Assembly (NCBI GenBank): GCA_900756765.1 | Contig: CAAELE010000041.1 | Location: forward strand, 1 to 5,031 | Length of the DNA stretch: 5,031 nucleotides | DNA from: an uncultured Collinsella sp. | GTDB taxonomy: Bacteria > Actinomycetota > Coriobacteriia > Coriobacteriales > Coriobacteriaceae | Reading direction: 5' to 3' | Shown: piece after piece, positions 1-4,998 of the stretch | Layout: each line of letters opens with the position of its first letter | How positions within the stretch are numbered: position 1 is the first letter of the stretch | Made by a program: the position numbers and the translations under genes | Notes under the pieces: generated by a model | The model's input: the letters and a program-made list of their open reading frames with translations, nothing else | Told to the model about the DNA's origin: nothing | Databases searched by the model: none

Positions 1-36
1 GCGCCTCGACCGAGGTTCGAATCCATGCGGCGTCCG
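1..36 (+). tRNA. 3' end of a tRNA (tRNA-Sec or tRNA-Ser candidate), cut by the window edge
   Basis: A canonical T-loop TTCGAAT (17-23 region) sits between CGAGG and CCATG, which pair except for a central A-A mismatch and one G-U. From the T-loop to a putative discriminator G at 36 there are 13 nt, then CCT, so CCA is not fully encoded. Ordinary tRNAs have 12 nt there (5 T-stem plus 7 acceptor); bacterial tRNA-Sec has 13 (5 plus 8). The implied 5' acceptor would begin GGACGCC, and discriminator G suits both tRNA-Sec and tRNA-Ser. The mismatch and missing 5' part leave identity open, and a tRNA remnant at an attachment site is also possible. Confidence 0.55.
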
Positions 37-39
37 CCT

Positions 40-69
40 AAAAGAAAAGCCCCCGTTGCCGGAGGCTTT
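40..69 (-). terminator. Intrinsic terminator of tRNA-Arg, between two convergent tRNAs
   Basis: Read on the minus strand, AAAGCCTCC (69-61) pairs with GGGGGCTTT (54-46) over nine positions, with one U-G wobble and a 6-nt loop, followed by a T-rich CTTTTCTTTT tract. In the plus direction the same stem has a C-A mismatch and only a broken T tract, so it mainly serves the minus-strand tRNA-Arg but may also help stop the plus-strand tRNA. Confidence 0.8.
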
Positions 70-79
70 CAATTTCAAT

Positions 80-156
80 TGGTGCGGCGTATAGGATTCG
101 AACCTATGACGTTCTGATTCGTAGTCAGACCCTCTATCCAGCTGAGGTAACGCCGC
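80..156 (-). tRNA. tRNA-Arg (anticodon ACG), CCA encoded
   Basis: A complete cloverleaf reads on the minus strand. The acceptor GCGGCGT (156-150) pairs with ACGCCGC (90-84), the D-stem is CCTC/GAGG, the anticodon stem TCTGA/TCAGA encloses loop CTACGAA, and the T-stem ATAGG/CCTAT encloses TTCGAAT. The anticodon is ACG (122-120), whose A34 is normally converted to inosine by TadA so that the tRNA reads CGU, CGC and CGA arginine codons. The discriminator A is followed by a genome-encoded CCA (82-80). It has its own promoter about 5 nt upstream of the likely transcription start and a terminator downstream. Confidence 0.98.
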
Positions 157-167
157 AGTGCAACACA

Positions 168-197
168 TATAAAACCACTTTAGTTCGTTAGAGTCAA
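168..197 (-). promoter_or_regulatory. Sigma-70 type promoter of tRNA-Arg
   Basis: On the minus strand a TTGACT -35 box (197-192) is followed after 18 nt by TTTATA (173-168), or after 17 nt by TTTTAT. The expected start, near 161, lies about 5 nt before the mature tRNA 5' end, the short leader typical of a single tRNA gene. Confidence 0.75.
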
Positions 198-236
198 GCA
201 AAATCTCAAACTTTTTTTCGCGCGGGCCGCAATTTG

Positions 237-614
237 TCACGCTGCACCACAAGCATCAGCGCTTCTCGTGCGATCGATTGGCTTTTCGATCACATCGAAC
301 CCGGCGCCAAGCTCCCCCAGAAGCGACCGCACCCGTTGGGCACAGTCGTAATCGGCAAACGAGATGCTCAGCATTCGGGCCACCTGATTAGAAGTTCCAA
401 CGCCATAGAAGTGCTCAAGGACAACAAGCGCCTCATGCGCCACAAACGTCTCGACCACATGCGGCGACTCCTCATAACACCATTGCGTCAATGGTCCCTC
501 ACTCGTCTGCCGAACCACCAAGCCACCCATACCCGACGACTCGCACGTTACCAGCAGGTGCTCCCCGCCTTCATCGCTCTGGAACAAAACAACCCTCTCA
601 TCGAACAGCTCCAT
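237..614 (-). CDS. Unrecognised acidic 125-residue protein, possibly SOS-controlled
   Basis: I do not recognise this family. The protein is small, acidic and has no signal peptide or membrane segment, so it is probably cytosolic. Residues 6-70 read like alternating beta-strands (ERVVLF, HLLVTC, GLVVR, EALVVLEHF), residues 75-110 look helical (NQVARMLSI, CAQRVRSLLGELG), and the last 15 residues are polar and probably disordered. ATG at 614 is preferred because a GGGG Shine-Dalgarno core (623-620) lies 5 nt upstream; an in-frame GTG at 617 is only 2 nt away from it. The gene stands alone between the serS terminator and the tRNA-Arg promoter. A LexA-box-like palindrome lies about 60 bp upstream. 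No clear terminator follows, so transcripts may run into tRNA-Arg. It resembles neither LysM-type YneA nor a polymerase or recombination protein. The coding call rests on the ribosome site, intergenic context and the non-random protein. Confidence 0.75.
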   Translation of the reverse strand: MELFDERVVLFQSDEGGEHLLVTCESSGMGGLVVRQTSEGPLTQWCYEESPHVVETFVAHEALVVLEHFYGVGTSNQVARMLSISFADYDCAQRVRSLLGELGAGFDVIEKPIDRTRSADACGAA

Positions 615-647
615 CACATCCCCTTTCTCTTGCTCTTAGTTAGCAAA

Positions 648-676
648 AGCATAGCAGGTAGATGCATGTATACAGA
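648..676 (-). promoter_or_regulatory. Candidate extended -10 promoter for the 125-aa gene
   Basis: On the minus strand TGCTATGCT (656-648) matches an extended -10 element (TGn plus TATGCT). With a 17-nt spacer the -35 position falls on TCTGTA (676-671), a poor match, as is common for extended -10 promoters. The predicted start near 641 leaves a leader of about 27 nt before ATG 614. No better promoter was found between 618 and 733. Confidence 0.45.
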
Positions 677-687
677 ACATCTGTTCG
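674..687 (-). promoter_or_regulatory. Putative LexA (SOS) box
   Basis: The minus strand reads CGAACAGATGTTCT, containing the perfect palindromic core GAAC-N4-GTTC (686-675). This is the LexA/DinR operator pattern known from Bacillus and Actinobacteria. It overlaps the -35 position of the candidate promoter of the 125-aa gene, where bound repressor would block RNA polymerase. The match is seen in the sequence; LexA binding is inferred. Confidence 0.55.
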
Positions 688-733
688 TGTATTTTCTATT
701 GAGCTGTCCGCACGGCATGGTATAGCCGTACAC

Positions 734-761
734 AAAAAGGGCGCCCCTAAAAGGAGCGCCC
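734..761 (-). terminator. Intrinsic terminator of serS
   Basis: On the minus strand GGGCGCTCC (761-753) pairs with GGGGCGCCC (747-739), nine pairs with one U-G, around a TTTTA loop, followed directly by TTTTT (738-734). It begins 24 nt after the serS stop codon. Confidence 0.92.
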
Positions 762-785
762 TCGCAAATCGCCTATGCAGCTAGC

Positions 786-2069
786 TTACGCGACCGGCTC
801 GATCTTCTCGAGGCCGCCCATGTAGGGACGCAGAACCTCGGGGATCGTGATGGTGCCGTCGGCGTTCTGGTAGTTCTCCAGAATGGCAGCCATGGTACGA
901 CCAGCCGGCAGACCGGAACCGTTAAGGGTGTGCAGGTAGCGCGAACCCTTGAAGTTCTCGGGGTCGCGATACTTGATGTTGGCACGACGGGCCTGGAAGT
1001 CACCGCAATTGGAGCAGGAGCTGATCTCCTTGTAGGCGTTGTAGCTCGGCAGCCAAACCTCGATGTCGTAGGTCTGACGGGCAGAGAAGCCCAGGTCGCC
1101 GGTGCACAGGCTAATCACGCGATACGGCAGGCCCAGCTGCTGCAGCAGGTACTCGGCCTCGGCGGTCATGCTCTCGAGCTCCTCGTCGGACTCCTCCGGC
1201 TTGGCAAACTTGACCATCTCAACTTTGTCGAACTCGTGCTGGCGAATGATGCCGCGGGTGTCGCGACCGGCGGAGCCAGCCTCCTCACGGAAGCAGGGAG
1301 TGAAGGCAGTGTAGCGGCGCGGCAGGGTGTCGGCGTCGAGGACCTCGCCGGCGTGCAGGTTGGTAAGCACGACCTCGGCGGTGGGGATCAGGAAGTTATC
1401 GCCCGAGACGTGATAGGCGTCGTCCTCGAACTTGGGCAGCTGGCCCGTACCGAACATGGTCTGACGCTTGACGACGATGGGCGGCCACCACTCTTTGAAG
1501 CCACGGCTCGTGTGCGTGTCCAGGAAGAAGTTGATAAGGGCGCGCTCCAGGCGGGCGCCGGCGCCACCGAGAACGGTGAAGCGGCTGCCGGAGAGCTTGT
1601 TGCCACGCTCGAAGTCGAGGATGTCCAGATCGGTGCCCAGATCCCAGTGCGGCTTAAAGTCGAAGTCGAACTCGCGCGGGGTACCCCAGCGGCGACGCTC
1701 GATGTTCTCGTCCTCGTCCTTACCGTACGGGGTGGCCTCGCACGGAATGTTGGGCAGGTGAGCCATGAAGTCGTACTGCTCCTGCTCAAGAGCGGTACGG
1801 CGCTCGGCCAGGCCGTCGATCTTCTCGTTGACGGCGCGCACGGCCTCCTTGGCGGCCTCGGCCTCGTCCTTCTTGCCCTCCTTCATCAGGGCGCCAATCT
1901 TCTTGGACTCGGCGTTACGCGTGGCCTGGAGCTCCTCGACCTCGGTGATGACGGCACGGCGCTCGTCGTCGAGTTCAAAGAACTTCTCGCGATCCCAAGA
2001 CGTCTGGCGATTTGCCATGGCGGTATCGATGGCATCGGGGTTCTCGCGAACAAACTTGATATCAAGCAT
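786..2069 (-). CDS. serS: Serine--tRNA ligase (seryl-tRNA synthetase)
   Basis: This cytosolic class II synthetase activates serine with ATP and loads tRNA-Ser, and also tRNA-Sec where present. The 427 residues match the usual bacterial length. Residues 1-105 are the N-terminal arm, starting MLDIKFVRENPD, with a long charged helical hairpin (about 28-100) that grips the long variable arm of the tRNA. The catalytic domain follows: the TAEV serine-site segment (230-233), class II motif 2 with FRE at 260-262 and GSAGRDTRG behind it, the CSNCGDFQARR segment (352-362), and motif 3 GSGLPAGRTMAAILENYQ (384-401) with its ATP-binding Arg391. All key residues are present. ATG 2069 is chosen because GGAGG lies 5 nt upstream and the family begins there; a start nine codons earlier would place that ribosome site inside the gene. 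It is a single-gene unit with its own terminator and a promoter shared back to back with the small membrane protein gene. No T-box leader is visible. Confidence 0.98.
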   Translation of the reverse strand: MLDIKFVRENPDAIDTAMANRQTSWDREKFFELDDERRAVITEVEELQATRNAESKKIGALMKEGKKDEAEAAKEAVRAVNEKIDGLAERRTALEQEQYDFMAHLPNIPCEATPYGKDEDENIERRRWGTPREFDFDFKPHWDLGTDLDILDFERGNKLSGSRFTVLGGAGARLERALINFFLDTHTSRGFKEWWPPIVVKRQTMFGTGQLPKFEDDAYHVSGDNFLIPTAEVVLTNLHAGEVLDADTLPRRYTAFTPCFREEAGSAGRDTRGIIRQHEFDKVEMVKFAKPEESDEELESMTAEAEYLLQQLGLPYRVISLCTGDLGFSARQTYDIEVWLPSYNAYKEISSCSNCGDFQARRANIKYRDPENFKGSRYLHTLNGSGLPAGRTMAAILENYQNADGTITIPEVLRPYMGGLEKIEPVA

Positions 2070-2074
2070 TAGAT

Positions 2075-2079
2075 CCTCC
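2075..2079 (-). promoter_or_regulatory. Ribosome binding site that fixes the serS start
   Basis: A perfect GGAGG on the minus strand stands 5 nt before ATG 2069. It rules out the in-frame upstream ATG at 2096, which has no comparable site. Confidence 0.85.
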
Positions 2080-2109
2080 GGCGATATACATTCCATTTAG
2101 GTTGCAACC

Positions 2110-2136
2110 TTGTACATGTATGGGCAAGTATATACT
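2110..2136 (+). promoter_or_regulatory. Candidate promoter of the small membrane protein gene
   Basis: TTGTAC (2110-2115) and TATACT (2131-2136) are 15 nt apart, a short but usable spacing. The -10 box is one half of the 12-bp palindrome AAGTATATACTT (2126-2137). The predicted start near 2143 leaves a leader of about 38 nt. Confidence 0.45.
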
Positions 2137-2156
2137 TATGAGCGTTTACGACCCAA
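2127..2156 (-). promoter_or_regulatory. Candidate serS promoter
   Basis: On the minus strand TTGGGT (2156-2151) is followed after 18 nt by TATACT (2132-2127), the other half of the same palindrome that supplies the plus-strand -10 box. The predicted start near 2120 gives a leader of about 50 nt, too short for a T-box. Confidence 0.5.
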
Positions 2157-2180
2157 CTCAACTACGCAAGAAGGCACCCA

Positions 2181-2354
2181 ATGGACGCAGTTTTTTCCTT
2201 TTTGTTTGGCACCCGCACCGGTTTTGCCATCCTTTTCGCCGGCGGCATCCTGCTATTTGCGATTCTTGCCTTTGTGATGGAGAAGCGCACCCATAAGATG
2301 TATGTCGACCGCGGCCCCAAGTCCGAGGATGAGGAAGACGGCTTCTGGGACTAA
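2181..2354 (+). CDS. Small single-pass membrane protein, 57 aa, function unknown
   Basis: The protein has a short N-terminal part with one arginine (MDAVFSFLFGTRT), one hydrophobic helix at about residues 14-33 (GFAILFAGGILLFAILAFVM), a basic stretch after it (EKRTHK, 34-39), and a highly acidic tail ending EEDGFWD. The positive-inside rule suggests the C-terminus faces the cytosol. GAAGG (2170-2174) lies 6 nt before ATG 2181, a divergent promoter candidate lies upstream, and a strong terminator follows 50 bp after the stop. These signals, and a protein that looks designed rather than random, support a real gene. An overlapping longer frame starting at 2138 encodes a less protein-like, cysteine- and histidine-rich sequence and is rejected. 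I do not recognise the family; small one-helix proteins often modulate a larger membrane partner, but no partner is indicated here. Confidence 0.8.
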   Translation: MDAVFSFLFGTRTGFAILFAGGILLFAILAFVMEKRTHKMYVDRGPKSEDEEDGFWD

Positions 2355-2405
2355 CCTGCAAAAAAGGGACAGGTTTATTTTGGTCGGTTTTATCTGGGCA
2401 AACGC

Positions 2406-2449
2406 AAGCGCCCCGCAACTGGAATTGAGCCAGTTGCGGGGCGCTTTTT
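2406..2449 (+). terminator. Very strong intrinsic terminator of the small membrane protein gene
   Basis: A perfect 17-bp stem (2406-2422 with 2430-2446, core AGCGCCCCGCAACTGG) with a 7-nt AATTGAG loop runs into TTTTT (2445-2449). On the minus strand it is followed by CTTGCGTTTG, a poor U tract, so it is mainly a plus-strand terminator, though the stem could also hinder transcripts coming from proC. Confidence 0.9.
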
Positions 2450-2460
2450 GCTCGAGGTAC

Positions 2461-2481
2461 AAAACCGCAGGAAAACCCTGC
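2461..2481 (-). terminator. Weak candidate terminator of proC
   Basis: On the minus strand GCAGG (2481-2477), loop GTTTT, CCTGC (2471-2467) is followed by GGTTTTGT. The 5-bp stem and 4-nt T run are weak. It lies 29 nt after the proC stop and inside the right arm of the palindromic element. Confidence 0.35.
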
Positions 2482-2509
2482 AAAATAAATCTGTCCCTTA
2501 TTGGTCAGT

Positions 2510-3280
2510 TTACTGGAGAGTAGCGTCGATGGCCTTGACCAGGGCACTGCGCATGCCGGCGTCCTCGAGCGCGACGACGCCCTTGATGGTAGCACCGCCG
2601 GGCGAGCACACGGCATCTTTCATCGCTGCGGGATGCTGGCCGGTTGCAAGCTGCAGCTTTGCCGTACCCAGCACCATCTGGCTCACAATGCGATAGGCAT
2701 CGGCGCGCGGAATACCGTGTTTGACGGCCGCATCGCCCAGAGCCTCGATCGCCATGGCGACAAACGCCGGGGCGCAACCGCCCACGGTACCGCCCACAAA
2801 CAGCAGACTCGAATCGAGCTCGACCACCGTGCCAAGCTTTCCGAGCAGACCGAGCACCGTGGCACGCTGGTCATCGCTAAGCGTGGAAGCCTTCTCGCAA
2901 GCGATAACGCCCTCGCCCACCGAAACCGGCGTGTTGGGCACCGTCGAGATATGAGCGACACCCGGCAGGACCTGTTCCCACTTGGCACTATCCCAGGTCC
3001 AGGCGACCGAAAGGACGACCTTGTCGGCAAGTGCATCCTTAAGTGGAGCGAAGACCTTCTCGATCATGTACGGCTTGACCGCCGCAACCACGATATCGGA
3101 CGCGGCAACAACCTCCGCCGCATCGTGGCAGGCAGCCATGCCCCGCGCCTCGCAACGCTCAACCAGAGCATCGTAGCGGCCCGCGCAGGCGCACATGTCG
3201 CCCGCGGCCACGCCGGCGGCAATCCAGCCATCGGCCATAGCGCTCGCCATATTGCCAAAACCGACAAATCCGATCTTCAT
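2510..3280 (-). CDS. proC: Pyrroline-5-carboxylate reductase, somewhat divergent
   Basis: The enzyme reduces 1-pyrroline-5-carboxylate to proline with NAD(P)H, the last step of proline synthesis, in the cytosol. The 256 residues are near the usual 260-280. The N-terminal Rossmann fold opens with VGFGNMASAM (6-15) and contains VKP (68-70), typical of the family, and PNTP (115-118). The C-terminal helical dimerisation domain ends in the family signature SPGGATIKG (226-234). Some usual residues differ: TVPN replaces the common MPN, and GGCAPAF (167-173) replaces the common SGSGPAY. So the family call is firm, while catalytic equivalence is probable rather than certain. AGAGG stands 10 nt before ATG 3280. 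The gene lies 73 nt after rlmH in the same direction and is probably the last gene of the SPFH-rlmH-proC unit; no strong terminator lies between. Confidence 0.92.
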   Translation of the reverse strand: MKIGFVGFGNMASAMADGWIAAGVAAGDMCACAGRYDALVERCEARGMAACHDAAEVVAASDIVVAAVKPYMIEKVFAPLKDALADKVVLSVAWTWDSAKWEQVLPGVAHISTVPNTPVSVGEGVIACEKASTLSDDQRATVLGLLGKLGTVVELDSSLLFVGGTVGGCAPAFVAMAIEALGDAAVKHGIPRADAYRIVSQMVLGTAKLQLATGQHPAAMKDAVCSPGGATIKGVVALEDAGMRSALVKAIDATLQ

Positions 3281-3353
3281 ATCACACAGTCCTCTCAGAT
3301 GCGTTCCTCAAAACGAAAGTCATTGTCCCACGCCATTGTTTCGTGTTGCCGAC

Positions 3354-3824
3354 CTACTTGTGATACGGCTCGCCACGGCTAATCTTGCAGGCGCGGTAGA
3401 TCTGCTCCAGCAGCACCACGCGCGCCAGGTTATGCGGCAAGGTAATGCGTCCAAAACTGAGCATCTCGTCGGCGCGGGCGCGTACGGCATCGCTAACGCC
3501 GTCCGATCCGCCGATTACAAAAGCGATGTCGCTGTTGCCTCGCAGCATGAGGTCATCGAGACGGGTCGAAAGCTCCTCGCTCGAACGCTCCTTGCCCTCA
3601 ATGGCCAGCAAAATCACATGTGCCCGCGGTGGCAGGGCAGCAAGAATCGCCGCGCCTTCTTTATCGCGCGCGGCATCCACACCGCCCGCCTTGGCCGGAT
3701 CGATATCGGCAACCTCGCGCATATCTACCTTGGCATAGGCACCTAGGCGTTTGGTGTATTCGGCGCACGCGTCCTTCCAAAAGCGCTCTTTGAGCTTGCC
3801 AACGCAAACAACGGTATATTTCAC
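3354..3824 (-). CDS. rlmH: 23S rRNA (pseudouridine1915-N3)-methyltransferase RlmH
   Basis: RlmH uses S-adenosylmethionine to methylate pseudouridine 1915 in helix 69 of 23S rRNA, acting on assembled 70S ribosomes. The 156 residues match the E. coli enzyme (155). It is a single SPOUT-fold domain: strands and helices over residues 1-100, the cofactor-binding FVIGGSDG (102-109), and the knotted C-terminal signature SFGRITLPHNLARVVLLEQ (123-141) followed by IYRA and the conserved PYHK end (153-156). The start is GTG 3824, since no ATG fits; GAAGGAG (3840-3834) lies 9 nt upstream inside the last codons of the SPFH gene, whose stop is only 6 nt before the GTG. That arrangement suggests one transcript and translational coupling. 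All signature residues are present. Confidence 0.97.
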   Translation of the reverse strand: MKYTVVCVGKLKERFWKDACAEYTKRLGAYAKVDMREVADIDPAKAGGVDAARDKEGAAILAALPPRAHVILLAIEGKERSSEELSTRLDDLMLRGNSDIAFVIGGSDGVSDAVRARADEMLSFGRITLPHNLARVVLLEQIYRACKISRGEPYHK

Positions 3825-3830
3825 GCGCGT

Positions 3831-4769
3831 TTACTCCTTCGACTCGCTTTGAACTTTGCCAGCGGTCAGCATCTGCTCGAACATCGAGGCCGACTGCGAG
3901 AAATCGCTCGGCAGCACGACCGTCGAGGTTTTGCCCGTGCGAGCGAACTCCGTCATCATCTCGGACCACTGCGTAAACATGAACAGCTGGTTGGCCTCAT
4001 CGTTGCCAACACCTGTCTCCTGGATAATCTCGAGCGAGTCCTTAATGCCCAGCGCAATCGCCTTGCGCTGGTTGGCGATGCCCTCGCCCGCCTTTTCCAT
4101 CGCCTCGGCCTCGGCGGTCGCCTCCGTGACGCGCTTGATGCGGTCGGCCTCGGCGAGCTCCTGCGCAGCGGCGCGCTTTCGCTGGGCGGCGTTGATGTCG
4201 TTCATGGAGTTCTCGACCTCGGTCGGCAGCGCGATCTTGGTGATAAGTGTCGACACGAGGGTGAAGCCGTAGGCGGCCATCTGCTCGGACACGGTGGCGT
4301 TGACGTCCTTGGCGATATCGTCTTTTTTGGCAAAGACCTCATCGAGCGTGTAGACGGGGATGGAAGAGCGCAGGGCATCGGTGATGAAGTCACGCATTTG
4401 GTCGACGGGCTCCTGCAGCATGTAGTAGCTCTTGTAGATGCCCGAATCTGCCGGGCCGGCGCCCATGTCATAGCTTACGTGGTACTGAGCAGAGACCTCA
4501 AGGCCGATGGTCACGTTGTCCTGGGTCTTAACGTCGATGCCAAAACCGTTTTTCATGGTGCGCAGACTCACCGTGGCGGCCTTGCGGTCGATCACGGGCA
4601 CCTTAATGTGGAAGCCCGCGTTGACGATGCGGTTGAACTTGCCCAAGCGCTCGATGATCACAGCATGCTGCTGCTCAACGACATAGCAGGCGTTGGGGAG
4701 CAGTAGCAACAAAATAATGATGGGAAGTAGAAAGCTCGTAAGGGCAGCGATGATACCGGACAACAGCAT
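3831..4769 (-). CDS. SPFH/band-7 (stomatin/prohibitin/HIR-like) membrane protein
   Basis: SPFH proteins form large oligomeric cages on membrane microdomains and often regulate proteases or other membrane proteins; the partner here is unknown. The 312 residues start with one hydrophobic anchor (about 2-25, LLSGIIAALTSFLLPIIIL), then the SPFH domain (about 28-205) with EQQHAVIIERLGKFNRIVNAG, VSLRT and KTQDNVTIGLEVSAQYHV (81-98). An Ala/Glu-rich coiled coil follows (about 185-240), and a C-terminal segment FTQWSEMMTEFARTGKTSTV (265-284) leading to LPSD. The DNV block and C-terminus look closest to the HIR-type branch rather than HflK/HflC, but this is recalled similarity. ATG 4769 is chosen because GAGGAG (4780-4775) lies 5 nt upstream; an in-frame GTG at 4790 would put that site inside the gene. 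No NfeD-type partner gene is adjacent. It is probably first in the unit with rlmH and proC. Confidence 0.93.
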   Translation of the reverse strand: MLLSGIIAALTSFLLPIIILLLLLPNACYVVEQQHAVIIERLGKFNRIVNAGFHIKVPVIDRKAATVSLRTMKNGFGIDVKTQDNVTIGLEVSAQYHVSYDMGAGPADSGIYKSYYMLQEPVDQMRDFITDALRSSIPVYTLDEVFAKKDDIAKDVNATVSEQMAAYGFTLVSTLITKIALPTEVENSMNDINAAQRKRAAAQELAEADRIKRVTEATAEAEAMEKAGEGIANQRKAIALGIKDSLEIIQETGVGNDEANQLFMFTQWSEMMTEFARTGKTSTVVLPSDFSQSASMFEQMLTAGKVQSESKE

Positions 4770-4774
4770 GGTTT

Positions 4775-4780
4775 CTCCTC
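4775..4780 (-). promoter_or_regulatory. Ribosome binding site that fixes the SPFH gene start
   Basis: GAGGAG on the minus strand lies 5 nt before ATG 4769. It argues against the in-frame GTG at 4790, seven codons earlier. No convincing promoter was found upstream; TATCCT at about 4808-4803 is a possible -10 box without a good -35. Confidence 0.8.
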
Positions 4781-4849
4781 TGATAAGCACACGTTGGGAC
4801 TAGGATACCCGCACGAAGCAGCTATGTGACACCAACAAGAGGACCCGTG

Positions 4850-4904
4850 GTCAAAAAAGGCCAAATATGAGTACTGTCACCAATTTAGTAGCAGCATTTT
4901 TGAC
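4850..4904. repeat. AT-rich inverted repeat upstream of the SPFH operon
   Basis: GTCAAAAA (4850-4857) and TTTTTGAC (4897-4904) are perfect 8-bp inverse complements, 39 bp apart, around an AT-richer core containing AAATATGAGTACTGTCACC (4863-4881). A smaller inverted repeat, TTTTTG-ACG-CAAAAA (4897-4911), overlaps the right arm. It lies 80-135 bp upstream of the SPFH start in otherwise gene-free DNA and could hold a promoter, an operator or a dispersed repeat; the role is not shown. Confidence 0.4.
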
Positions 4905-4958
4905 GCAAAAACGCCCTGTCGAATCCGAGATCCGGTAGCGCGCAGAGATGTGGTGTAA

Positions 4959-4998
4959 GAGGCGGGGCATGCCCCGCCTCCGCCCTTTCTTGAAAGGG
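4959..4998 (-). terminator. Tandem hairpins after the gene at the right edge
   Basis: One perfect GC-rich palindrome spans 4959-4980 (nine-pair stem GAGGCGGGG/CCCCGCCTC with loop CATG). Next to it CCCTTT-CTTG-AAAGGG (4984-4997 region) forms a second short hairpin. They stand 13-55 nt after the stop codon of the partial minus-strand gene and probably end its transcript, although no T run follows, so this is not a textbook intrinsic terminator. Confidence 0.5.

Larger units (their letters stand above)
2364..2499. repeat. Palindromic MITE/REP-like element, about 136 bp
   Basis: The outer arms are AAGGGACAGGTTTATTTTG (2364-2382) and its inverse complement at 2481-2499, 19 positions with one mismatch. 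Collinear complementary blocks continue inwards: CGGTTTT (2385-2391) with AAAACCG (2461-2467), GCAAA (2399-2403 region) with TTTGC (2447-2451), and a perfect 17-bp stem (2406-2422 with 2430-2446). The whole stretch can therefore fold into one long imperfect hairpin. No coding sequence and no clear target-site duplication are seen, although CCTGCAAAA occurs both at 2355-2363 and 2477-2485. Confidence 0.65.

Noticed and set aside
712..729. Short inverted repeat ACGGC-N8-GCCGT beside the serS terminator
   Set aside because: Five base pairs with an 8-nt loop can arise by chance, and nothing about its position suggests a role.
930..2072. A 380-codon open frame on the plus strand, opposite serS
   Set aside because: It is an antisense shadow of a perfectly conserved serS, with a low-complexity Leu/Val/Gly/Ala-rich product that mirrors the codon bias, and without a ribosome site.
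2070..2150. A T-box riboswitch upstream of serS
   Set aside because: The likely leader is only about 50 nt, with no T-box consensus or leader terminator; T-box leaders are around 150-250 nt.
2102..2296. A 64-codon plus-strand frame overlapping the 57-aa membrane protein gene
   Set aside because: It overlaps the better supported frame and encodes a Cys/His/Pro-rich sequence without a plausible fold; the ribosome site and terminator fit the 2181-2354 frame.
3300..3350. A possible terminator between rlmH and proC (ACGAAA...TTTCGT followed by TTTT on the minus strand)
   Set aside because: The 6-bp, AU-rich stem with a loop of about 20 nt is too weak; readthrough into proC is more likely.
2501..3382. 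A 293-codon plus-strand frame opposite proC
   Set aside because: Its Arg/His-rich sequence looks like antisense translation, and it crosses the proC-rlmH gap with no start signals.
3849..4706. A 285-codon plus-strand frame opposite the SPFH gene
   Set aside because: The product is Leu/Gly/His-rich, without a recognisable domain, and mirrors the codon bias of the real minus-strand gene.
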